Part shown: in pieces, positions 1 through 3,976 of the stretch
How the letters are laid out: every line of letters begins with the position of its first letter
Position numbering within the stretch: position 1 is the stretch's first letter
Source: an uncultured Alistipes sp.
Lineage (GTDB): Bacteria; Bacteroidota; Bacteroidia; Bacteroidales; Rikenellaceae
Assembly (NCBI GenBank): GCA_947174295.1
Contig: CAMWIG010000136.1
Location: forward strand, 1-5,832
DNA length: 5,832 nt
Reading direction: 5' to 3'
Translations under genes and position numbers: made by a program
Notes under the pieces: generated by a model
Told to the model about the DNA's origin: nothing
The model's database searches: none
Seen by the model: only the letters and a program-made list of their open reading frames with translations

Positions 1-428
1 AGTTCGACAAGGTGGAGATCGTGCAGCTCGCACTGCCCGAGAACTCCTACGAGGCCCTGGACGGCATGGTGGCCCACGTGGAGTCCATCGTCCGCTCGCT
101 GGGTCTCCCCTACCGCATCCTGCGTCTGTGCGGCGGCGACATGTCGTTCACCTCGGCGCTGACCTACGACTTCGAGGTCTACTCCGAGGCGCAGAAACGC
201 TGGTTGGAGGTTTCGTCGGTGTCGAACTTCGAGTCGTTCCAGGCCAACCGCCTCAAACTCCGATACAAGGATGCCAACAAGAAGACGCAGCTGGCCCACA
301 CGCTCAACGGCTCGTCGCTGGCTCTGCCGCGCATCGTGGCCGCACTGCTCGAAAACAACCAGACGGAGGAGGGAATACGCATCCCCGAGGTGCTCGTTCC
401 CTACACGGGTTTTGATATTATCAAATAA
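1..428 (+). CDS. serS: Seryl-tRNA synthetase, C-terminal part (5' end outside window)
   Basis: This is the last 141 codons of a gene that begins before the window; the frame is open from base 3. The enzyme charges tRNA-Ser with serine in the cytoplasm, using ATP. The visible part is the second half of the class II catalytic core. It contains the family block around YDFEVYSEAQ, then WLEVSSVSNFESFQANRLKLRY (serine/ATP pocket), and finally class II motif 3, GSSLALPRIVAALLENNQ, followed by the usual ending RIPEVLVPYTGFDII. A full bacterial SerRS is about 420-430 residues, so roughly one third is present; the tRNA-binding coiled-coil arm lies outside. The GTG at base 12 is an internal Val codon, not a start. 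The stop is TAA at 426-428, with an AT-rich 76-nt gap to the ferredoxin gene. No hairpin terminator is seen directly after the stop, so some read-through into the ferredoxin gene is possible. Confidence 0.96.
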   Translation, partial: FDKVEIVQLALPENSYEALDGMVAHVESIVRSLGLPYRILRLCGGDMSFTSALTYDFEVYSEAQKRWLEVSSVSNFESFQANRLKLRYKDANKKTQLAHTLNGSSLALPRIVAALLENNQTEEGIRIPEVLVPYTGFDIIK

Positions 429-441
429 ATACATATATTTG
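411..441 (+). promoter_or_regulatory. Bacteroidota-type promoter for the ferredoxin gene
   Basis: TTTG at 411-414 is followed after exactly 19 nt by TATATTTG at 434-441. This matches the Bacteroidota primary sigma pattern TTTG-N19/20-TAnnTTTG. The -33 box lies within the last codons of serS (Gly-Phe-Asp), so the promoter overlaps the upstream gene. Transcription would start a few bases after 441 and give a leader of about 55 nt before the ATG at 505. The leader is AT-rich near the start and has no Shine-Dalgarno sequence, as is normal in this phylum. Confidence 0.8.
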
Positions 442-504
442 CGCAGGACAAAATCCGTTTTGACGTAGACACACACTCAAATTTAACAATAAAACTTTAC
501 TACA

Positions 505-672
505 ATGGCTTACAAAATCAGCGACGCATGCGTAGCTTGCGGAACATGTATCAGCGAATGCCCCGTGGAGGCTATCTCCGCAGGCGACATCTATGTAATC
601 GACCCCGACAAGTGCATCGACTGCGGCACCTGCGCAGGCGTTTGCCCCAGCGAGGCTATCGCCGAGGCTTAA
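505..672 (+). CDS. Small 2[4Fe-4S] ferredoxin
   Basis: This short gene encodes a 55-residue bacterial (clostridial-type) ferredoxin, a soluble low-potential electron carrier. It reads MAYKISDACVACGTCISECP at the start. Two cluster-binding motifs are complete: C9-x2-C12-x2-C15-x3-C19-P and C37-x2-C40-x2-C43-x3-C47-P. Each is followed by the usual EAI turn (residues 22-24 and 50-52), showing the internal two-fold repeat of the family. The length equals the family norm. Likely partners are pyruvate:ferredoxin oxidoreductase, hydrogenase or Rnf, but none is in the window, so the partner is inferred. It is a stand-alone unit with its own promoter at 411-441 and a strong terminator at 693-729. The ATG at 505 is the only sensible start, since the protein begins just before the first cluster motif. 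Clear codon preference and an isolated promoter suggest high expression. Confidence 0.96.
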   Translation: MAYKISDACVACGTCISECPVEAISAGDIYVIDPDKCIDCGTCAGVCPSEAIAEA

Positions 673-692
673 TACAAGTCCTCAGATAACGC

Positions 693-729
693 AAATACCC
701 GCGTTTCCATGAAGGAAACGCGGGTATTT
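693..729 (+). terminator. Strong hairpin terminator after the ferredoxin gene
   Basis: A perfect 16-bp stem (693-708 pairs with 714-729) with a 5-nt loop ATGAA begins 20 nt after the ferredoxin stop. The left arm starts AAATACCCGCG and the right arm ends CGCGGGTATTT. The short T stretch belongs to the stem itself, and the A-rich left arm would serve the other strand, so it could stop transcription both ways. It separates the ferredoxin gene from the next promoter. Confidence 0.85.
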
Positions 730-813
730 CGTTGTCCGTAAACATCCGTCTGCCGCCCGCAAACCGCGATTTTCAAAAAAATCGACGTACAGACGCAAAT
801 AACCGACTGAAAA

Positions 814-844
814 TTTGGATTTTTGGAGGGGGGGGGTAAATTTG
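814..844 (+). promoter_or_regulatory. Promoter of the 50-residue gene, with a G9 run in its spacer
   Basis: TTTG at 814-817 and TAAATTTG at 837-844 are separated by 19 nt, the same spacing as the ferredoxin promoter. Nine consecutive Gs (828-836) fill the part of the spacer that touches the -7 box. Transcription from here would give a leader of about 70 nt before the ATG at 923. Within it a 9-codon reading frame (888-917, MSRRDITAD) ends 5 nt before the gene start; whether it is translated is unknown. An AT-rich 7-bp hairpin (767-784) lies upstream of the promoter. Confidence 0.7.
828..836 (+). repeat. Homopolymer run G9 in promoter spacer
   Basis: Nine Gs in a row sit between the -33 and -7 boxes of the promoter at 814-844. 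With the preceding GGA they form a 12-base, almost pure G stretch (825-836). Homopolymers of this length are prone to slipped-strand changes in bacteria. Gain or loss of a base here would alter the distance between the two boxes. As written the spacing is 19 nt, so the sequenced state should be active. Confidence 0.85.
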
Positions 845-922
845 CGCCGTAGTACTACACAAACCAAAAATTCAATCAATTAAACCGATGTCGCGACGGG
901 ATATAACGGCGGACTAAAAATT

Positions 923-1075
923 ATGGAAATAATCAAAACTCAGGACGGAGATATCGTCCGTGTAACGGTGTACAACGAAGAAACCGGAAAGACTGCAACC
1001 GGACATTACAGCGATACTGACGCTGAATATACAAAAGACCGTGAAGTCAACGACTTGATGGAAAAAGTTCGATAA
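923..1075 (+). CDS. Hypothetical 50-residue protein
   Basis: I do not recognise this protein. It starts MEIIKTQDGDIVRVTVYNEE and ends DREVNDLMEKVR. It is soluble and highly charged, with no signal peptide, membrane helix or cysteine. The first 20 residues alternate polar and hydrophobic residues in a way that suggests two short beta strands; the last 12 look helical. The reading frame is supported by a promoter (814-844) before it and an intrinsic terminator (1093-1124) 17 nt behind its stop, so it forms a complete transcription unit. Base composition is odd: about 42% GC overall and about 44% GC at third codon positions, against strongly GC-ending codons in sdaA and the two envelope genes. 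That may reflect recent acquisition or weak selection. The ATG follows an AT-rich stretch (CTAAAAATT) without a Shine-Dalgarno sequence. No function is proposed. Confidence 0.65.
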   Translation: MEIIKTQDGDIVRVTVYNEETGKTATGHYSDTDAEYTKDREVNDLMEKVR

Positions 1076-1092
1076 ATATCAATCCTATCATC

Positions 1093-1124
1093 ACGTCATC
1101 GGGGCAACTCGATGACGTTTTTTT
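1093..1124 (+). terminator. Intrinsic terminator after the 50-residue gene
   Basis: A 9-bp stem ACGTCATCG/CGATGACGT (1093-1101 with 1110-1118) can be extended by a G-T and a G-C pair to close a GCAA tetraloop (1104-1107). It is followed by a run of seven Ts (1118-1124). This is a textbook Rho-independent terminator and isolates the small gene from sdaA. Confidence 0.9.
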
Positions 1125-1193
1125 ATAAGAACTGACAAATCGGTATCCTGAAATCGCACAGAAATCAACAGTCGTAAATATTTTTATGCGCAA

Positions 1194-1217
1194 TTTGCGA
1201 TATTTGCGCTACATTTG
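1194..1217 (+). promoter_or_regulatory. Probable sdaA promoter region with three TTTG boxes
   Basis: TACATTTG at 1210-1217 fits the Bacteroidota -7 box TAnnTTTG and would place the start about 25 nt before the sdaA ATG. Two more TTTGC motifs lie just upstream (1194-1198 and 1203-1207), at steps of 9 and 11 bases. No good TTTG lies 19-20 nt upstream of the -7 box; the region around 1185-1188 (TATG, spacing 21) is the nearest, so the -33 box is weak or activator-assisted. Confidence 0.55.
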
Positions 1218-1245
1218 CACGATTTTTACGTTTTAGAACTCCGAC

Positions 1246-2454
1246 ATGAAATCCATAAAAGAACTATACCGCATCGGAACGGGCCCGTCGAGCAGCCACA
1301 CCATGGCGCCGCGGCGCGCCGCCGAGACGTTTCGCGCCGGTCACCCCGACGCCGACGCCTTCCGCGTGACCCTTTACGGCAGTCTGGCCGCGACCGGGCG
1401 CGGACATATGACCGACACGGCCATAATCGACGCCCTGCATCCCCGCGCGGTCGAAATCGTGTGGCGCCCCAAGATATTCCTGCCCTACCACCCCAACGGC
1501 ATGATGTTCGAGTCGCTCGATGCCGAGGGCAACGCAACCGACAGCTGGACGGTGTTCAGCATCGGCGGCGGCGCTCTGGCCGAGGAGAATGCTGAGAACA
1601 TCGCCGGCGACGACATCTACGACATGCACCGCATGACCGAGATTATGTCGTGGTGCGAACGCACGGGACGCTCCTACTGGGAGTATGTCGAGCAGTGCGA
1701 GTCGCGCGACGTGTGGGATTTTCTGGCCGGGGTGTGGCGCGCGATGCGCGACGCCGTCGAGCGCGGCCTCGACAACGAGGGCGTACTGCCCGGCCCGCTG
1801 AACCTGAGCCGCAAGGCATCGAAGTACTACATCCGCGCGCTGGGATACAAGCAGAGCCTGCAAACGCGCGGTCTGGTCTTCTCCTACGCGCTGGCCGTGA
1901 GCGAGGAGAACGCCTCGGGCGGCCGCATCGTCACAGCTCCGACGTGCGGCTCGTGCGGCGTGGTACCGGCCGTGCTCTACCACCTGCAAAAGGGGCACGG
2001 ATTCTCCGACTCGCGCATACTGCGCGCGCTGGCCACGGCGGGTCTGGTGGGCAATATCGTCAAGCACAACGCCTCCATCTCGGGTGCCGAGGTGGGATGC
2101 CAGGGCGAGGTCGGCGTGGCCTGCGCCATGGCCGCTGCGGCGGCGAGCCAGCTCTTCGGAGGGTCGCCCGCCCAAATCGAATACGCCGCCGAGATGGGGC
2201 TCGAACACCACCTCGGCATGACGTGCGACCCCGTGTGCGGTCTGGTGCAGATTCCCTGTATCGAGCGCAACGCCTACGCCGCGACGCGGGCGCTCGACGC
2301 CAACCTCTACTCGGCCTACACCGACGGCTCGCACCGCGTGTCGTTCGACAAGGTCGTGGAGGTGATGAAGCAGACCGGCCACGACATCCCCTCGCTCTAC
2401 AAGGAGACCAGCGAAGGCGGTCTTGCGAAAGACTACAAGCAGATGACGCGTTAG
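1246..2454 (+). CDS. sdaA: L-serine ammonia-lyase, one-chain iron-sulfur type
   Basis: The enzyme deaminates L-serine to pyruvate and ammonia in the cytoplasm using an oxygen-labile [4Fe-4S] cluster. The N-terminal (beta) domain shows GPSSSHT at residues 13-19, YGSLAATGRGHMTD at 44-57, HPNGM at 82-86 and SIGGG at 105-109. The catalytic (alpha) domain shows GVLPGPL (179-185), SEENASGGRIVTAPTCGSCG (219-238), and KHNASISGAEVGCQGEVG (273-290), ending with ETSEGGLA (387-394). The three cluster cysteines C285, C327 and C338 have the family spacing C-x41-C-x10-C. At 402 residues it is about 50 shorter than E. coli SdaA, mainly through a shortened beta domain between residues 65 and 80. Two oddities: C234 stands where Asn is usual (TAPTN), and the protein ends KDYKQMTR without the near-terminal Cys that plugs the active site in studied homologues. 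The start is 8 residues before the conserved block. It has its own promoter region and terminator. I am sure of the family; the sole substrate is inferred. Confidence 0.95.
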   Translation: MKSIKELYRIGTGPSSSHTMAPRRAAETFRAGHPDADAFRVTLYGSLAATGRGHMTDTAIIDALHPRAVEIVWRPKIFLPYHPNGMMFESLDAEGNATDSWTVFSIGGGALAEENAENIAGDDIYDMHRMTEIMSWCERTGRSYWEYVEQCESRDVWDFLAGVWRAMRDAVERGLDNEGVLPGPLNLSRKASKYYIRALGYKQSLQTRGLVFSYALAVSEENASGGRIVTAPTCGSCGVVPAVLYHLQKGHGFSDSRILRALATAGLVGNIVKHNASISGAEVGCQGEVGVACAMAAAAASQLFGGSPAQIEYAAEMGLEHHLGMTCDPVCGLVQIPCIERNAYAATRALDANLYSAYTDGSHRVSFDKVVEVMKQTGHDIPSLYKETSEGGLAKDYKQMTR

Positions 2455-2486
2455 CCGTTCGCCGCCCCCGGCGGGCGTTTCACCCG

Positions 2487-2522
2487 AACAGCATGCCTTT
2501 TCGACCCGGGCATGCTGTTTTT
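2487..2522 (+). terminator. Intrinsic terminator after sdaA
   Basis: An 11-bp perfect stem AACAGCATGCC/GGCATGCTGTT (2487-2497 with 2509-2519) with an 11-nt loop is followed by TTTTT (2518-2522). It starts 32 nt after the sdaA stop. A smaller GC hairpin (CGCCC 2463-2467 with GGGCG 2473-2477) precedes it. The T tract runs into the next promoter region. Confidence 0.88.
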
Positions 2523-2537
2523 CTTGACGATAATTCG

Positions 2538-2545
2538 TATATTTG
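2538..2545 (+). promoter_or_regulatory. -7 box of the lipoprotein gene promoter
   Basis: TATATTTG is a full match to the Bacteroidota -7 box. The -33 position falls within the sdaA terminator and has no TTTG at 19-20 nt; only CTG-like bases around 2514-2518 lie there, so the promoter is half-consensus. The predicted leader is about 75 nt. Confidence 0.6.
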
Positions 2546-2560
2546 TAGCATAAAGGCATA

Positions 2561-2575
2561 CCCGCCTGCGGCGGG
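2561..2575 (+). other. GC hairpin in the lipoprotein gene leader
   Basis: CCCGCC (2561-2566) pairs with GGCGGG (2570-2575) around a TGC loop, in an otherwise AT-rich leader. It is followed by AATAAAA rather than a T run, so it does not look like a terminator. It may stabilise the 5' end of the mRNA; this role is inferred. Confidence 0.45.
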
Positions 2576-2610
2576 CAATAAAAACGGTACGATTTTCGTT
2601 TAACGCAAAA

Positions 2611-2617
2611 AGGAGGT
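2611..2617 (+). promoter_or_regulatory. Strong Shine-Dalgarno sequence AGGAGGT
   Basis: AGGAGGT, within AAAAAGGAGGT, lies 8 nt before the ATG at 2626. It supports this start over the in-frame ATG at 2635 (MKTMK), which would be 17 nt away. No other gene in the window has such a site, and Bacteroidota generally do without one. Confidence 0.75.
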
Positions 2618-2625
2618 ACAAGATT

Positions 2626-3780
2626 ATGAAAACGATGAAACTCGCATTCGGATTGCTGCTGGCAGCACTGCTGCCGGCGGGATGCTCCTCGACATACTAC
2701 GCCTCGGGCGGCGGTTACTCCGACGACATGTACGCTACGCACGACAAGGCGGCCATAGCCAAACGGCAGAAAGAGCAGGCCGACCTTCGCAAGGCCGAAG
2801 CCGAAGCTCGCCGCGCGGAGTGGGAGGCTCGTCTGGCCGAGGCCAAGGCCGCCGCAGCCGAGGATTCCTACTACTCGTCGCAGGCGGGCGTCGTGGCCGA
2901 CACCTACGAGAGCGCCTACGCACGGCGTCTGTACGGCTTCAACTCGCCGTCGTACAACATGCCGTCGAGCTACTACAACCTGCGCTATTCGCCGGTCTAC
3001 AACACAGTAACGTCCTACGACCCGGCGTTCTACAACATCATGGTCATGGGCGACCAGGTGTGGGTGGAGCCGAAATACATCACCTCGATGTTCGGCACGT
3101 GGGGACAGCCCTCCGTAAGCATGTCGTTCTACGCCGGCGGGCTCTACAACCGCTGGTACTACGACTGGGGATACTCGCCCTACTACTCGTGGGCGTGGGG
3201 ATATCCGCATTTCGGCTGGGGCTTCTACGACCCGTGGTACAACTGGAACTTCGGATGGGGCTGGCACTCGGGCTGGCATCACTATCCCGGCTGGGGATAT
3301 CCCGGCTGGGGACCGGGAGGCCATCACCGCCCAGGCGGAGCGCACCCCGGCGGCGGTGGCGCATGGACCCGCCCCGGAAGCCGTCCCGGCCACTACGCCG
3401 GCGGTTACAATCCCGGCGGTTCGTCGAACGGCACGCGCCGTCCCGCATACAACGTCGGCGGCAACCGGCCCAACCGCGCGGGCTCGTCGGCAGGCATCTC
3501 CGGCTCGGGCAATCGAAACAATACGTCGGGAGGCCGCACGGGCAGCTACTCGACGGGCAACCGCCCCTCGTATGGCACGGGCAACCGTAACAGCAACGGC
3601 GGCAACTCGTCGTACAACAATCGCAACAACAACCGCCGCAACGATACGTCGACGCAGAACAGCAACCGCTCGTCATACAACAGCAGCAACTCGTCGCGCG
3701 GCAGTTACTCGTCGGGCGGTGGCGGCGGATACTCGGGCAGCTCGTCGCGCTCGTCGGGCGGAAACTCGCGCGGCCGCTAA
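2626..3780 (+). CDS. Lipoprotein with Trp/Tyr-rich and Gly/Ser/Asn/Arg-rich low-complexity regions
   Basis: This 384-residue protein has a lipoprotein signal peptide: Lys-rich start, hydrophobic stretch, and lipobox LPAGC with the lipidated Cys at 20. No acidic export signal follows the Cys (SSTYY), so retention on the periplasmic face is a guess. Residues 40-80 are a charged Ala/Glu/Lys/Arg helix, likely a coiled coil. Residues 81-170 are Tyr-rich and the most protein-like part, with SPVYNTVTSYDPAFYNIMV and DQVWVEPKYI. Residues 177-228 hold twelve Trp in 52 positions, with WGY, PGWGYPGW and GWHHYPGW. Residues 251-384 consist almost wholly of Gly, Ser, Asn, Arg, Thr and Tyr, with 17 Arg, no Lys and a single acidic residue (Asp340). 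Similar proteins occur in Bacteroidales with no established function. Roles in surface adhesion, matrix or peptidoglycan contact are guesses. It precedes the outer-membrane barrel gene, from which two 75-bp repeats separate it. Confidence 0.88.
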   Translation: MKTMKLAFGLLLAALLPAGCSSTYYASGGGYSDDMYATHDKAAIAKRQKEQADLRKAEAEARRAEWEARLAEAKAAAAEDSYYSSQAGVVADTYESAYARRLYGFNSPSYNMPSSYYNLRYSPVYNTVTSYDPAFYNIMVMGDQVWVEPKYITSMFGTWGQPSVSMSFYAGGLYNRWYYDWGYSPYYSWAWGYPHFGWGFYDPWYNWNFGWGWHSGWHHYPGWGYPGWGPGGHHRPGGAHPGGGGAWTRPGSRPGHYAGGYNPGGSSNGTRRPAYNVGGNRPNRAGSSAGISGSGNRNNTSGGRTGSYSTGNRPSYGTGNRNSNGGNSSYNNRNNNRRNDTSTQNSNRSSYNSSNSSRGSYSSGGGGGYSGSSSRSSGGNSRGR

Positions 3781-3793
3781 AAACCAGAATACC

Positions 3794-3814
3794 CGGCCCC
3801 CGGCCGTATGTTTT
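3794..3814 (+). terminator. Possible weak terminator after the lipoprotein gene
   Basis: CGGCC (3794-3798) pairs with GGCCG (3802-3806) around a CCC loop and is followed by TATGTTTT (3807-3814). The stem has only 5 bp, so termination would be partial at best. The T stretch is also the start of the first 75-bp repeat copy. Confidence 0.3.
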
Positions 3815-3884
3815 CGACAAGCCGAGCGCAGAGACGAACTCGATTCGGGCTATGCCGAGGCGAGAAAACGAAGGCGAAGCCACC
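3810..3884 (+). repeat. 75-bp direct repeat, copy 1
   Basis: The unit begins GTTTTCGACAAGCCGAGCGC and ends CGAAGGCGAAGCCACC. It is followed directly by a second copy with a period of exactly 75 bases. Comparing the first 73 bases, 68 are identical (differences at unit positions 9, 33, 34, 39 and 68). The unit contains GTTTTC at its start and GAAAAC near its end (3864-3869), which could pair, and small hairpins (GGCTATGCC, GGCGAAGCC). It has no transposase and no obvious target duplication. It resembles a REP-like or other interspersed intergenic repeat; this is inference. Confidence 0.9.
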
Positions 3885-3959
3885 GTTTTCGATAAGCCGA
3901 GCGCAGAGACGAACTCCGTTCGAGCTATGCCGAGGCGAGAAAACGAAGGCGCAGCCAAT
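3885..3959 (+). repeat. 75-bp direct repeat, copy 2
   Basis: The second copy begins GTTTTCGATAAGCCGAGCGC and ends GCGCAGCCAAT; recognisable identity with copy 1 ends at 3957. It lies 19 nt before the outer-membrane protein start, so it makes up most of that gene's leader. No TAnnTTTG box is visible inside either copy. Because 75 is a multiple of three, the minus strand carries an open frame with a repeated 25-residue unit, which I regard as chance. Confidence 0.9.
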
Positions 3960-3976
3960 GTAAAAAACACAGACAC

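Noticed and set aside
185..201. CCGAGGCGCAGAAACGC inside serS resembles the inner part of the 75-bp repeat
   Set aside because: It encodes the conserved SEAQKR stretch of SerRS; the likeness is short and due to GC-rich codons.
767..784. AT-rich hairpin CGATTTT/AAAATCG upstream of the small gene's promoter
   Set aside because: Only 7 bp, mostly A-T pairs, no T run, and it lies upstream of the promoter. I see no reason to assign a function.
1264..3393. A 709-residue open frame on the minus strand across sdaA and half of the lipoprotein gene
   Set aside because: It runs antisense through sdaA, whose product is securely identified, crosses two promoters and a terminator, and has Arg/Val/Ala/His-rich composition typical of antisense frames in GC-rich genes.
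2626..3780. Long alternative frames over the lipoprotein gene (+2682-3590 and +3356-3895), Arg-rich
   Set aside because: They are frame-shifted readings of GC-rich low-complexity codons. Only the 2626 frame has a ribosome site, signal peptide and lipobox.
3810..3959. Possible CRISPR array (two repeats)
   Set aside because: The units abut with no spacer between them, differ at five positions, and there is no cas gene nearby.
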